Below are positions 8,493-17,971 of a DNA stretch of 64,000 bases, piece by piece. Source of the stretch: Pseudomonadota bacterium. GTDB lineage: Bacteria; Pseudomonadota; Alphaproteobacteria; Reyranellales; Reyranellaceae. The position numbers and the translations under genes were made by a program. Location: NCBI GenBank assembly GCA_018242505.1, contig JAFEBU010000015.1, positions 1 through 64,000 on the forward strand, written 5' to 3'. Every line of letters starts with the position of its first letter. The stretch's first letter is position 1. The notes under the pieces were generated by a model. The model was not told the origin of the DNA. It saw nothing but the letters and a program-made list of their open reading frames with translations, and did not search any database.

Positions 8493-11201
8493 TCAAAGCG
8501 TCGGGCGGACTTCCTCGACGTCGAAGCATTCGATCACGTCGCCGACCTTGATGTCGTCATAGTTCTCGAACGCCATGCCGCATTCGAAGCCGTGCTGGAC
8601 CTCGCGGACTTCGTCCTTGAACCGCCGCAACGTCTTCAGTGTCCCTTCGTGGATCACCACGTTGTCGCGCAGCAGGCGCACCTTGGCACCGCGCTTGACG
8701 TTGCCCTCCGTCACCATGCAGCCGGCGACATTGCCGACCTTGGTGATACGGAAGACCTCGCGGATCTGCGCGTTGCCGATGAAGGTCTCCTTGTAGGTCG
8801 GCTCGAGCAGGCCGACCATCAGTCCTTGGATGTCCTCGGTGACCTTGTAGATGATGCTGTAGTAGCGGATGTCGATCTTGTCGCGCTTGGCGATCTCGCG
8901 TGCCTGCGGGTTCGCTCGCACGTTGAAGCCGATGATCAGCGCGCCCGAAGCCTTGGCGAGCGTCAAATCGGCCTCGCTGATGCCGCCGACGCCGCTGTAG
9001 ATGACACGGGTCGCCACCTTCTCCGTGCTGAGACGCGAGATCGCCCCGGCCAGCGCTTCCGCCGAGCCTTGCACGTCCGCCTTGATCAGCACCGGCAGCT
9101 CCTTGGCCGTGCCCTCGCGGATACCCTTGAGCATCTCCTCGAGCGTGCCGCGGCCGCCCGCGGCACGGGCAAGCTGGGCCTGCCGGTCGCGGTGGGCGCG
9201 GAAGTCGGCGATCTCGCGGGCGCGCGCCTCGCTTTCGACGACGTGGAACTCGTCGCCCGCCTGCGGCGTGCCGTCGAGGCCCAGGATCTCGACCGGGAAC
9301 GCCGGTCCGGCGCTTTCAACCACCTTGCCGCGGTCATCGACCAGGCGGCGCACACGGCCCCACACGGCACCGGCCACCAGCACGTCGCCGACCTTGAGGG
9401 TGCCGCGCTGGACCAGCACGGTCGCCACCGAGCCGCGGCCCGGATCGAGCTTGGCCTCGACCACGACACCGTCGGCCGGACGATCCGGGTTGGCCTTCAG
9501 CTCCAGCACCTCAGCCTGCAGGAGGATCGCCTCCTCGAGCTTGTCGAGGTTCGTCCTCTTGATTGCCGAGACCTCGATCGACTGCACGTCGCCGCCCAGC
9601 TGCTCGACCTGGATCTCGTCCTGCAGCAGCTCGGTGCGGACACGGCTCGCGTCGGCCCCCGGCTTGTCCATCTTGTTGATGGCCACGATGATCGGCACAC
9701 CCGCCGCCTTGGCGTGGGCGATCGCCTCCTTGGTTTGCGGCATCACGCCATCGTCGCCAGCCACGACCAGCACGACGATGTCGGTCACCTTGGCGCCGCG
9801 GGCACGCATGGCGGTGAAGGCCTCATGGCCCGGCGTATCGAGGAAGGTGATCTTCTGCTTGGACGGCAGGGTCACCTGGTAGGCGCCGATATGCTGGGTG
9901 ATGCCGCCTGCCTCGTGCGCCGCCACGTCGGTGGCGCGCAGGGCATCGAGCAGCGAAGTCTTGCCGTGATCGACGTGGCCCATGATCGTGACGACCGGCG
10001 GCCGCGACAGCTGGGTGTCCTCGGCATCGACGGAATCGGTCAGACCGGTTTCGACGTCGCCCTCGGCCACGCGCTTGGACCGGTGGCCCATTTCGGTAAC
10101 CACCAGCTCGGCGGTGTCCGGATCGATCACCTGGTTGATGGTCGCCATCACACCCATGCGCATCAACGTCTTGATGACGTCAGCGCCACGCTCGGACATG
10201 CGCGAGGCGAGCTCCTGGACAGTGATGGTCTCGGGAATGGTGACCTCACGATAGACCTTCTGCTGCGGCTCGCTGGCATGCTCGCGCCGCCGCTCGCGCT
10301 CGAGGCGACGGCGCTGCTGCGCCACCGACCGGCTGCGGAAATCGTTCTCGCCTTCGACCGCGCGCCCGACATCGATCTTGTCGGACCGCCGCTTGGGCGC
10401 CTCACGACGCGCCCCGGGCGGCTGCGGCAGGCGCTTGTTGACCGCGGGACGCATCGGCGGACGGCGCAGTGCACCTGCGCCAGGCGCCGAGCTCGTCGAA
10501 GCCGGGGCGGCGCCCGGCCCGCCGGCCGGACGGCGGACTGGCGAGGCGGGGCTGCCCGCCGCCGGCGCTCCGGCCTTGATCTCCTCGGCCTGCCGCGCCA
10601 TTGGCGTTTGCGGCGCGCTCGCCGCCTGGTCCAGGCGCTTCTGCACCAGGACGTCGGCCTTGCGCTTCATCTCCTCTTCAGCTTTGCGCCGCGCCTCTTC
10701 TTCGGCCAGCCGCTTCTTGTGTTCCTCTTCGGCCGTCTGACGCGCCTTTTCCTCAGCGGCCCGACGCGCAGCTTCCTCGGCGGCGCGCCGACGGGCGACC
10801 TCGGCGTCCCGGTTGGCGTCGACCAGTGCGCGGGCGCGCGCTTCCTTTTCTTCTTCGGTCAAGGTGCGCAGAACGATGCCGCGACCGCCGTCGGATCTGG
10901 TCGTCGTCGACCGCTGCGGCGTCGCTCCGCCGCCCAGCTTCAGGGTCCGACCCGTCGGAGCCGCCGGCGCAGCCGGCGCTGCAGCCGGGGCTGCTGGGAC
11001 CGGCGGAGCGGCGGTGCTTGTGCTTGGCCCGGTCGGCCGCTTCACCGGCTTCTTGACCTCGACGGTCACCGCACGGGTACGGCCATGCGAGAATTTCTGG
11101 CGCACCTGCGTCGCATCGCTCTTGGACGACACACCGGTGCGCGTCGTCGTCGAGAGGGTCAGCGGCTTGGTCGGCTTGTTGGTTTCTTTCTGTTCCGTCA
11201 T
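8493..11201 (-). CDS. infB: Translation initiation factor IF-2
   Basis: A 902-residue initiation factor that delivers fMet-tRNA to the 30S subunit. The N-terminal third (about 1-270) is a low-complexity Ala/Pro stretch followed by an Arg/Glu-rich coiled coil ([20 protein letters not shown]), typical of alphaproteobacterial IF-2. The GTPase domain begins with GHVDHGKT (about 405-412), followed by DTPGHEAF and NKMDKP, then the two beta-barrel domains and the IF2-N domain. I chose ATG at 11201 ([12 protein letters not shown]) because AAGGA precedes it by 11 bases; the reading frame stays open further upstream but that part overlaps ylxR. It lies between ylxR and rbfA. Confidence 0.97.
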   Translation of the reverse strand: MTEQKETNKPTKPLTLSTTTRTGVSSKSDATQVRQKFSHGRTRAVTVEVKKPVKRPTGPSTSTAAPPVPAAPAAAPAAPAAPTGRTLKLGGGATPQRSTTTRSDGGRGIVLRTLTEEEKEARARALVDANRDAEVARRRAAEEAARRAAEEKARQTAEEEHKKRLAEEEARRKAEEEMKRKADVLVQKRLDQAASAPQTPMARQAEEIKAGAPAAGSPASPVRRPAGGPGAAPASTSSAPGAGALRRPPMRPAVNKRLPQPPGARREAPKRRSDKIDVGRAVEGENDFRSRSVAQQRRRLERERRREHASEPQQKVYREVTIPETITVQELASRMSERGADVIKTLMRMGVMATINQVIDPDTAELVVTEMGHRSKRVAEGDVETGLTDSVDAEDTQLSRPPVVTIMGHVDHGKTSLLDALRATDVAAHEAGGITQHIGAYQVTLPSKQKITFLDTPGHEAFTAMRARGAKVTDIVVLVVAGDDGVMPQTKEAIAHAKAAGVPIIVAINKMDKPGADASRVRTELLQDEIQVEQLGGDVQSIEVSAIKRTNLDKLEEAILLQAEVLELKANPDRPADGVVVEAKLDPGRGSVATVLVQRGTLKVGDVLVAGAVWGRVRRLVDDRGKVVESAGPAFPVEILGLDGTPQAGDEFHVVESEARAREIADFRAHRDRQAQLARAAGGRGTLEEMLKGIREGTAKELPVLIKADVQGSAEALAGAISRLSTEKVATRVIYSGVGGISEADLTLAKASGALIIGFNVRANPQAREIAKRDKIDIRYYSIIYKVTEDIQGLMVGLLEPTYKETFIGNAQIREVFRITKVGNVAGCMVTEGNVKRGAKVRLLRDNVVIHEGTLKTLRRFKDEVREVQHGFECGMAFENYDDIKVGDVIECFDVEEVRPTL

Positions 11202-11233
11202 ATCGCGTGTTGTCCTTGCTCCGCTCCGGTCCG

Positions 11234-11872
11234 TCAACCGGCGCCGTTCAGGCGGTAACGGCGCCACCGCGCCGCACCCCCTGCAATCCGTTGAATGAAC
11301 TGACCCGCCCGATCGTCGCGCGCGACGGCGCCATAGACCGTCCGCTCGCGCCCGAAAACGCCGCCCAGCGCCGCCGCATCGCCCAGCCGCTCGATCGGCA
11401 GCCCGCTTGCCTTCAGCTTCGCAAGTCCGTCGCCCTCGGCTTCGGCCGCCACGACCAGCAGGCTGGCGCGGCCCTGGCCGATCATCTGCTCGACCCGCAC
11501 GAAACCCGCAACCGCGCGGCCGGCGCGCCGTGCCCGACCGAGATCCTCTAGTGCACGCTCCAGCAGCAACCGTTCGACCCGGTCGGCGAGATCCGGCGAC
11601 GCCTTGACCGCCGCGCGCGCCGCCTTCGAGAAAAGCTTGCGCGCGACCGCCTGCTCGACTGCCGAGCGCTCCGCCGTCACCCACAGTCCGCGGCCGGGCA
11701 GGCGTCGCGCCAGATCGGGCACGATCTCGTCCTCCGGCCCGACCACGAAGCGGATCATCCGTTCCGGATCATTCTCCGTGCCGGTCACGAGGCAGGTGCG
11801 CACCGGTCCGGACGCGGCAGAGGCGTCGGCGCCGGCATCGCCAAAACGAGTCATGGTGAGCGCAAAGCTCAA
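11234..11872 (-). CDS. YlxR/DUF448-family RNA-binding protein
   Basis: A 212-residue protein with an N-terminal YlxR (DUF448) domain, visible as [42 protein letters not shown] motifs at about 25-62, and a C-terminal region resembling an L7Ae/ribosomal-protein-like fold (about 105-190), the fused arrangement usual in alphaproteobacteria. YlxR sits between nusA and infB in most bacteria and is thought to bind RNA or influence transcription; its exact role is unsettled. The start is TTG at 11872: an AGGAGGAGGA sequence (11881-11890) lies about 9 bases before it and overlaps the nusA stop codon, whereas the ATG six codons later is too far from that site. Confidence 0.9.
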   Translation of the reverse strand: MSFALTMTRFGDAGADASAASGPVRTCLVTGTENDPERMIRFVVGPEDEIVPDLARRLPGRGLWVTAERSAVEQAVARKLFSKAARAAVKASPDLADRVERLLLERALEDLGRARRAGRAVAGFVRVEQMIGQGRASLLVVAAEAEGDGLAKLKASGLPIERLGDAAALGGVFGRERTVYGAVARDDRAGQFIQRIAGGAARWRRYRLNGAG

Positions 11873-11888
11873 GCGGTCGGTCCTCCTC

Positions 11889-13424
11889 CTAGGCCTTGGC
11901 GGCTTCGCCGGCCGATTCCTCGGCCGGGAACCAGTGTTCGCGCGCCTTCATGATGATGGCGTTGGCGGTATCGGTATCAAGCGCGCTCTCGCCCACGATC
12001 TCGCGCAGCTCGTCGGATGCAAGATCGGCGAGATCGTCGAGCGTCTTCACACCCTTCTCACCCAGTGCAACCAGCATCGGCAGGGTGAGACCCTCGGCAG
12101 AGCGCACATCCTCGGACATGCCCAGCGCCTCAAGGCGGTCGGCGAGCTCGGCATCGCGCTTTTCGATGTGCTCCCGCGCCCGTCGCTGCAACTCCGTGGC
12201 GATGTCCTCGTCGAAGCCCTCGACGCCGGTCAGCTCCTCGACGGCAGAATCCGAAATATCTTCGACGGTGGCGTAACCCTCGGCGACGAGGAGATGGGCA
12301 ATGACGTCGTCGACATCAAGGGCGGCCTTGAAGAGTTCGGTCCGCTCGCGTGTCTCCTTCTGGCGACGCTCGCTTTCCTCGGCTTCCGTCATGATGTCGA
12401 TCTCCCAGCCGGTGAGCTGGGAAGCGAGCTTCACGTTCTGGCCGCGCCGGCCGATGGCGAGACTCAGCTGGTCGTCGGGAACGACCACCTCGGCCTTGTT
12501 CTTCTCCTCGTCCATCAGCACTTTGCTGACTTCCGCCGGGGCCAGCGCATTGACGATGAAGTTCGCAACCTCGGGCGACCAGGGAATGATGTCGACCTTC
12601 TCGCCCTGCAGCTCCTGCACCACAGCCTGCACGCGGCTGCCGCGCATGCCGACGCAGGCGCCGATCGGGTCGATCGAGCTGTCGTGGCTCAGCACCGCGA
12701 TCTTGGCACGGCTGCCGGGATCGCGCGCTACGGCCTTGATCTCGATGATGCCGTCGTAGATCTCCGGCACTTCCTGGGTGAAGAGCTTGGCCATGAACTG
12801 CGGGTGGCTGCGCGACAGGAAGATCTGAGGGCCGCGCAGCTCCTCCCGCACGTCGAAGATATAGGCGCGCACGCGGTCGTTGACGCGCAGCGACTCGCGC
12901 GGGATCGACTCGTCGCGGCGGATGACGCCCTCGGCACGCTGCAGGTCGACGGTGATGTTGCCGTAGTCGACGCGCTTCACCACGCCCGACACGATCTCGC
13001 CGACGCGGTCCTTGAATTCCTCGTACTGGCGCTTGCGCTCGCTCTCGCGCATGCGCTGGGTGATCACCTGCTTGGCGGTCTGGGCGGCGACGCGGCCGAA
13101 ATCGATCGGCGGCAGCTCGTCGGTCAGGAAGTCGCCGATTTGCGCCTCGGGATTGCGGCGCTGGGCCTCGATGACCGAAACCTGCACATTCTCGTTCTCG
13201 ACCGGATCGGCGACCTGCATGTAGCGCAGCAGCTTGATCTCGCCGGTCTTGCGGTCGATCTCGGCGCGGATGTCGTGCTCCAGGCCGTATTTGGCGCGGC
13301 CGGCCTTCTGGATGGCCTGCTCCATCGCCTCGAGCACTTCCTCGCGCTCGATGCCCTTCTCGCGGGCGACCATGTCGGCCACCTGCAGCATCTCCAAGCG
13401 CGGGATATCGGCGGTCGTTGCCAT
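11889..13424 (-). CDS. nusA: Transcription termination/antitermination factor NusA
   Basis: A 511-residue RNA polymerase-associated factor. The order is an N-terminal RNAP-binding domain (1 to about 125), S1 domain (about 130-200), two KH domains (about 225-345, with GACVGMRGSRVQAVVQEL and SLAIGRRGQNVKLASQLTG) and C-terminal helix-hairpin-helix repeats rich in acidic residues (about 370-500), as in Gram-negative NusA with a long C-terminus. GAGGAAG precedes the ATG. It follows rimP by 29 bases and precedes ylxR, with the ylxR ribosome site overlapping its stop codon. Confidence 0.98.
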   Translation of the reverse strand: MATTADIPRLEMLQVADMVAREKGIEREEVLEAMEQAIQKAGRAKYGLEHDIRAEIDRKTGEIKLLRYMQVADPVENENVQVSVIEAQRRNPEAQIGDFLTDELPPIDFGRVAAQTAKQVITQRMRESERKRQYEEFKDRVGEIVSGVVKRVDYGNITVDLQRAEGVIRRDESIPRESLRVNDRVRAYIFDVREELRGPQIFLSRSHPQFMAKLFTQEVPEIYDGIIEIKAVARDPGSRAKIAVLSHDSSIDPIGACVGMRGSRVQAVVQELQGEKVDIIPWSPEVANFIVNALAPAEVSKVLMDEEKNKAEVVVPDDQLSLAIGRRGQNVKLASQLTGWEIDIMTEAEESERRQKETRERTELFKAALDVDDVIAHLLVAEGYATVEDISDSAVEELTGVEGFDEDIATELQRRAREHIEKRDAELADRLEALGMSEDVRSAEGLTLPMLVALGEKGVKTLDDLADLASDELREIVGESALDTDTANAIIMKAREHWFPAEESAGEAAKA

Positions 13425-13453
13425 GATTGTCTTCCTCTCGTTCCCTTAATTCG

Positions 13454-13987
13454 TCAGTGGGTTCGGGCGTCTCTCGCACCCTCCTGGGCGCGACGATATT
13501 CGTCGAGCAGGACGTCGGTCAGTTCGAGCTTGGCCCTGCTCACGACCGACAGAGGCAGGTGCGCCTCCTTGCCGTCGTCGAGCCTGAGCTTCACCGCACC
13601 GTTCTCGAGGCCGAGCAGCGTCCCCTTGAAACGGCGGCGGCCGTCGATCGGCTGCGCCGTCTCCACGCGCGCCAGATGGCCTGCCCAGCGGGTGTAATCC
13701 TTCTCCCGGGTGAGCGGCCGGTCGATGCCGGGCGAACTCACTTCCAGTGTATAGGCGCCGGAGATCGGATCCTCGACATCGAGCACGGCCGACAGGGCGC
13801 GCGACAGCGTGGCGCAATCCTCGACGTCCATCGGCCGGCCGTCGGCCGGCTCGATCATGATCTGCAGCGTGCCGCCGCGGCTCATTGCAATGCGCACGAG
13901 CTCGTATCCCATGCCGACAACAGTCGGGCTCACGATCTCTTCTATACGGCGCAGCAGCTCGGTCACGCAGTCGATGCTTCTCGGCAT
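13454..13987 (-). CDS. rimP: Ribosome maturation factor RimP
   Basis: A 177-residue factor needed for 30S assembly. Conserved segments are GMGYELVRIAMSRGG, the IMIEPADGRPMDVEDCATLSR region and YTLEVSSPGIDRPLTREKDY, followed by a C-terminal SH3-like domain (about 95-160). The frame is open far upstream but that part is antisense to the MFS gene leader. I start at ATG 13987 because homology begins there and the candidate promoter and leader hairpin lie just upstream. No strong ribosome site is seen. First gene of the block that continues to pnp. Confidence 0.93.
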   Translation of the reverse strand: MPRSIDCVTELLRRIEEIVSPTVVGMGYELVRIAMSRGGTLQIMIEPADGRPMDVEDCATLSRALSAVLDVEDPISGAYTLEVSSPGIDRPLTREKDYTRWAGHLARVETAQPIDGRRRFKGTLLGLENGAVKLRLDDGKEAHLPLSVVSRAKLELTDVLLDEYRRAQEGARDARTH

Positions 13988-14005
13988 TTGGGCGGCAGTC
14001 GGACA

Positions 14006-14040
14006 AAAATGAAAAGAGCGGGCTGTTGGCCCACTCTTTT
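14006..14040 (-). terminator. Terminator-like hairpin in the rimP leader
   Basis: A stem of up to 12 bp (14012-14023 with 14029-14040, loop 14024-14028) forms on the minus strand with one G-U pair and is followed by TTTTCATTTTT. It lies between the candidate rimP promoter and the rimP start, with no minus-strand gene upstream that it could terminate. It therefore looks like an attenuator in the rimP-nusA-infB leader; on the plus strand the same hairpin has a C/A mismatch. Confidence 0.6.
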
Positions 14041-14078
14041 TGTTTGGTCCGTCCCGCGAACCCGATGAGGATGGCGGG

Positions 14079-14107
14079 GATATAAGCGTGGTCAGCGCAA
14101 CTGGCAA
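14079..14107 (-). promoter_or_regulatory. Candidate promoter of the rimP-nusA-infB block
   Basis: On the minus strand TTGCCA (14107-14102) and TATATC (14084-14079) are separated by exactly 17 bp. Transcription would begin near 14072, giving a leader of about 85 bases that includes the terminator-like hairpin. Confidence 0.55.
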
Positions 14108-14234
14108 GCTTTTCCTATGCTGCGCCGCCGTTTGGAGCACATTCTTGCCATTGCCTAATGATGTCCGAAAATCGCCAGCGCCCGGACAACAGGACCGGAA
14201 CAATCGGAGGCGGAACAGAAACGGGCGTTGGAAT

Positions 14235-15455
14235 ATGTCGCATCGGTACCACGGCTGGTGGGTTGTTTTCTGTGCTTTCGTCATTGCCCTCTATGGGTGG
14301 GGGTTCGGCTTCTATGGTCTGAGCCTATATCTGGTAGCCCTGCACGACCTGCGCGGCTGGTCGCCGGCCATCATCTCGACCGGCATCACCTTCTACTATG
14401 TGCTCGGCGCATTCGTGGTGATGCAGGTCGGCGACGCCATCCAGCGGATCGGAGCCCGCCCCATCGTGCTGGGCGGCATGGTCCTGATGGCCGCAGGCGT
14501 TGCGGCCCTGACGCACCTCCACCAGCCATGGCAGCTCTACCTCGCCTTCCTGCTGATGATCCCGGGCTGGGGCGCGATGGGCGGCGGCTCGATCAACACC
14601 ATCGTGGCGCAGTGGTTCGACCGTCGCCGCGGCATGGCGGCAAGCCTCGCCCTGAGCGGCGCCACCTGCGGTGGCCTTCTGTTTGCTCCCTCCTTTGCCT
14701 GGGCGATCGACAGCTGGGGCTTCGCCACGGCGTGCTATGTCTCGGTCGCGGTCATGCTGGTGACGCTCGGTCCGCTCGCGGCGATCATCCTGCGGCCGCG
14801 GCGCGCGACAGAGCACGACGTGGGCGACGAAACCGCAAGCAAGGTGGCATTGAACGGCGAGGCGCGCACGCGGCGCGAGCTCCTGGCCGAGCCGCGCTAT
14901 CTCACGATGGTCGGCGCCTTCTCGATCGGCCTTCTGGCGCAGATCAGCTTCATCGCCCACCAGGCCGCGTTCCTCGAACCAACCCTCGGCCTCAAGGGTG
15001 CCGGCTGGGCGGTCAGTCTCACGGCGCTTTCGGCGCTGGTCGGCCGGGTCATCGTCGGATTGGTCGTCGACCGGGTCGACCGGCGCGCATGCTCGAGCGT
15101 CGTGCTTGCCGTACAGGCCGTCTCGATGATCGTGCTGCTGTCGACTTCGTCGGTGGCCGGCCTCTATGTCGGCTACCTCCTGTTCGGCTTCGGCGTCGGC
15201 AATCTCATCACCCTGCCGGGCCTGATCGTGCAACAGGAATTCCCGCGCCAAGACTTCCCGCGCGCCGTGAGCTTCAACGTCGCCATCACCCAGCTCGTGG
15301 CCGCGATCGGTCCGACGCTGATCGGCCTCCTGCACGACATGTCGGGAAGCTATCGAACCTCTCTGATCGCTTGCCTGGTCCTGCAGTCTGCCGCCGCGCT
15401 TCTCGTGCTGAGCCGGCCCGGGCCTCGTCCTATCGATCTTCCCGCCGACGCCTGA
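14235..15455 (+). CDS. Major facilitator superfamily transporter
   Basis: A 406-residue inner-membrane protein with about 12 hydrophobic segments in two halves, separated by a polar loop at about 190-220 (RPRRATEHDVGDETASK). Loop signatures of the MFS are present (GDAIQRIGARPIVLGG between helices 2 and 3, and VDRVDRRACSS in the second half). Closest in style are monocarboxylate/oxalate-formate-type MFS proteins, but the substrate cannot be read from the sequence. I start at ATG 14235 (MSHRYHGWWVVF), where membrane-protein homology begins; the upstream part of the frame is hydrophilic. Its 3' end overlaps trmB tail to tail by 26 bp. Confidence 0.88.
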   Translation: MSHRYHGWWVVFCAFVIALYGWGFGFYGLSLYLVALHDLRGWSPAIISTGITFYYVLGAFVVMQVGDAIQRIGARPIVLGGMVLMAAGVAALTHLHQPWQLYLAFLLMIPGWGAMGGGSINTIVAQWFDRRRGMAASLALSGATCGGLLFAPSFAWAIDSWGFATACYVSVAVMLVTLGPLAAIILRPRRATEHDVGDETASKVALNGEARTRRELLAEPRYLTMVGAFSIGLLAQISFIAHQAAFLEPTLGLKGAGWAVSLTALSALVGRVIVGLVVDRVDRRACSSVVLAVQAVSMIVLLSTSSVAGLYVGYLLFGFGVGNLITLPGLIVQQEFPRQDFPRAVSFNVAITQLVAAIGPTLIGLLHDMSGSYRTSLIACLVLQSAAALLVLSRPGPRPIDLPADA

Positions 15456-16170
15456 ACCGCAGGAAGGCGGGCTTGCGGCCGGCCAGCATCTTCTGCTCGT
15501 AGCGCGTCGGTGGCCAATCGTCGGGTCGCGCGCGCCAATCGGCCGGCCGCTCGGCCAGCCATTCGAAGGCAGGATGCAGGCAGGCGTGCTCGACCATCCA
15601 CGGCAGGTAGCTCGGATCGTCGGTCGCCAGCCGCAGTTCCGCGCCGGGGCGCATCAGGCGCGCCAGAACATCGAGATTGGCCCGCGCCACAAAGCGCCGC
15701 TTGTGATGGCGCGTCTTGGGCCACGGATCGGGAAAGAGCACGAAGACGCGCGACAGCGACTGCGGCGGCAGGGCCGCCATCACGAAGCGCGCATCGTCGG
15801 TGAACAGCCGCACATTGGCGACGCCCGCATGATCGATGTGCGCGAGGCACTTGGCGACGCCGTTGATGTAGGGTTCGCAACCGATCAAGCCGACATCGGC
15901 GTGATGCTCGGCCTGCCACACCAGATGCTCGCCGCCGCCGAAACCCACCTCGAGCCAGACGCCGCCGGCCGGAATGGCCCCGCCGAACAGCCGCGCCAGA
16001 TCGATCTTGGCGGGACTCTCGGAGACATCGCCTCTTGTGGTGACGACGGGCTCGACGGGCAAGATGACGGCGAGGCGTGGCAGCAGCGTGTCGAGCAGCG
16101 ACTGCTGGCCGGCCCGCAGCTTCTTGCCCCGACGACGACCGTGCAATGTGCGTCGGCGGGTTTCTTCCAT
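15430..16170 (-). CDS. trmB: tRNA (guanine-N7-)-methyltransferase TrmB
   Basis: A 246-residue SAM-dependent methyltransferase that makes m7G46 in tRNA. The SAM site is at 72-82 (LEVGFGGGEHL) and the tRNA-binding signature FPDPWPKTRHHKRR is at 146-159; the C-terminal TRYEQKML motif is also intact. The basic N-terminus (RRRTLHGRRRGKKL) is common in alphaproteobacterial members. It starts 23 bases after the TPP-enzyme gene on the same strand and may be co-transcribed with it. Confidence 0.95.
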   Translation of the reverse strand: MEETRRRTLHGRRRGKKLRAGQQSLLDTLLPRLAVILPVEPVVTTRGDVSESPAKIDLARLFGGAIPAGGVWLEVGFGGGEHLVWQAEHHADVGLIGCEPYINGVAKCLAHIDHAGVANVRLFTDDARFVMAALPPQSLSRVFVLFPDPWPKTRHHKRRFVARANLDVLARLMRPGAELRLATDDPSYLPWMVEHACLHPAFEWLAERPADWRARPDDWPPTRYEQKMLAGRKPAFLRFRRRREDR

Positions 16171-16193
16171 GATGTGATCCGGAGCGTCGCTCC

Positions 16194-17741
16194 CTACATC
16201 ACCACATCGATCAGATAGGGACCCTTTTGCGACATGGCGTAGGTGAGCTGCTTGGTGAGCTCTTCGAGATCGAGCGCCTTGGCGGCGGGCACGCCCATGC
16301 TCTTGGCCAAAAGGGTGAAGTCGAGCGTCGGCCGGTCCAGCGTCAGCATGTCGATGGCGCGCGGGCCGGGATTGGCGGCGCCGACATCGGCAAGCTGGCT
16401 GTAGAGGATCTTGTAGGAGCGATTGGAGAAGATCATCACGCAGACATCGAGGTTCTCACGCGCCATCGTCCACAGTGACTGGATCGTATACATGGCGCTG
16501 CCGTCGCCGATCATCGCGATCACCTTGCGGTCGGGGCAAGCCACGGCTGCGCCCACGGCAACAGGTGCGCCGAAGCCGATCGAGCCACCCATGTTGTTCA
16601 GCCAATCGTGCGGCGGGGCGCCGGCGGTGTAGGGAAAGAAGCCGCGACCCGTGGTCACTGACTCGTCGACCACGATCGCGCCCTCGGGCAGTGTCGCCCC
16701 CAGCGCAGCGCCCAGCCCTTCGGGCGTGAACTTGCCGGTCGGCCGATCGGGCCGATCGGGCTGTGCCACATTCGCCGGCGTCTCGTTGAGCGCACCGAGT
16801 TCGGCCGCCAGCGCCTCCAGCGAGGCCAGCGGATCGCCGTCGACCGGGCAAAGGGTCGTGACCTCGCAGCCCTCCGGAACTAGCACCGACGGCTTGCCGG
16901 GATAGGCGAAGAACGCCGCAGGCGGCTTGGCGCCGCACAGCACCATGTGCTTCGTGCCCTTCAGCATATCGAGCGCCGTCTCGACCACGAAATGGAGCCG
17001 CAACACCGGCACACGGCCAGCGCCGCGCTCGATGCGCGCCGTGCCGCCCGCTGCCTGCACTTTGCAGCCGGTCTTGGTCGCGATCTTGCCGGCGAGCTCC
17101 AGTCCCTTGGCACGCAGCGCCCGGCCACCCAGGAACAGCATGGCCGACTGACCGTTCTTCAAGGCCTTGGCGGCGGCGACGACCGTCTCGTTCGCCGGCT
17201 TCTGGGGCGATGGTGTATCGGGCGTTTCGGCCACGCCGTCAGCTTCGGTCCAGGCGGTGTCGGCGGGCAGGATGAGCGTCGCGACCTGGCCCGGCGCCAC
17301 GCGCGCCGCCTGGATTGCCGCCGCGCCGTCGGCAGCGACGGTCTTTGCGGTAGGGGAGGTTTTTACCCAGTGGGAAAAGGGGCGCGCGATGCCCTCGATG
17401 TCGGCCGTCAGCGGCGTGTCGTACTTGATGTGATAGAGCGCATGCTCGCCGACGATATTGACGATGCCCGATCCAGCCTTCTTGGCGTTGTGCAGATTGG
17501 CCGCGGCATTGGCGAGGCCCGGGCCGAGATGCAGGAGCGTCGAGGCGGGCTTGTCTGTCATCCGGTAGTAGCCGTCGGCCGCACCGCTGCACACGCCTTC
17601 GAACAGGCCGAGCACGCAGCGCATGCCCTCGACGCGATCGAGGGCGCCGACAAAATGCATCTCCGAGGTTCCGGGGTTGGCAAAGCAGACATCGACGCCG
17701 CCCTTGACCAAGGTCCGAACCAGACTCTCCGCTCCGTTCAT
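16194..17741 (-). CDS. Thiamine-diphosphate-dependent enzyme, acetolactate synthase-like
   Basis: A 515-residue protein with the three-domain architecture of the acetolactate synthase/benzoylformate decarboxylase superfamily: N-terminal pyrimidine-binding domain with the catalytic glutamate (Glu27 in ANPGTSEMHFVGAL), a central domain, and a C-terminal pyrophosphate domain with the GDGSAMYTIQSLWTMAREN-type metal motif. Many genomes annotate this subfamily as acetolactate synthase large subunit, but no small regulatory subunit (ilvH) lies nearby and it is shorter than IlvB, so a decarboxylase or carboligase of another 2-oxo acid is equally possible. I start at ATG 17741 (MNGAESLVRTLVKGG), where the domain begins. 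Upstream of trmB, same strand. Confidence 0.82.
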   Translation of the reverse strand: MNGAESLVRTLVKGGVDVCFANPGTSEMHFVGALDRVEGMRCVLGLFEGVCSGAADGYYRMTDKPASTLLHLGPGLANAAANLHNAKKAGSGIVNIVGEHALYHIKYDTPLTADIEGIARPFSHWVKTSPTAKTVAADGAAAIQAARVAPGQVATLILPADTAWTEADGVAETPDTPSPQKPANETVVAAAKALKNGQSAMLFLGGRALRAKGLELAGKIATKTGCKVQAAGGTARIERGAGRVPVLRLHFVVETALDMLKGTKHMVLCGAKPPAAFFAYPGKPSVLVPEGCEVTTLCPVDGDPLASLEALAAELGALNETPANVAQPDRPDRPTGKFTPEGLGAALGATLPEGAIVVDESVTTGRGFFPYTAGAPPHDWLNNMGGSIGFGAPVAVGAAVACPDRKVIAMIGDGSAMYTIQSLWTMARENLDVCVMIFSNRSYKILYSQLADVGAANPGPRAIDMLTLDRPTLDFTLLAKSMGVPAAKALDLEELTKQLTYAMSQKGPYLIDVVM

Positions 17742-17971
17742 CACTACCCCCAACAACCGGATGTTCGCGCCGTGCGGCGCCACCCTAGGCCAGAGCATCG
17801 GCAAAGGCCACGCGCGGCCGCGCGGCGCCGTTATGCGTTTATCGATGCGTTGCCATTGTTCCCTTTTTATTCCAGAAGCAGGCGTTTCGGAAACAAATAG
17901 CGGTCGTCCTGTCGCGTTGCCAAATCGCGGCCAGACTTCGACAGTCCGCGCGAGTCAGGGAGTTCGGTTGG

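Noticed and set aside
8325..11258. Long plus-strand open frame opposite infB
   Set aside because: It mirrors the infB codons in another frame; no domain is visible and infB is complete.
11202..11684. Upstream extension of infB
   Set aside because: The added sequence overlaps ylxR in another frame, and the ATG at 11201 has a ribosome site and the family N-terminus.
11604..13697. Long plus-strand open frame opposite nusA and ylxR
   Set aside because: High-GC shadow of nusA with no recognisable motif.
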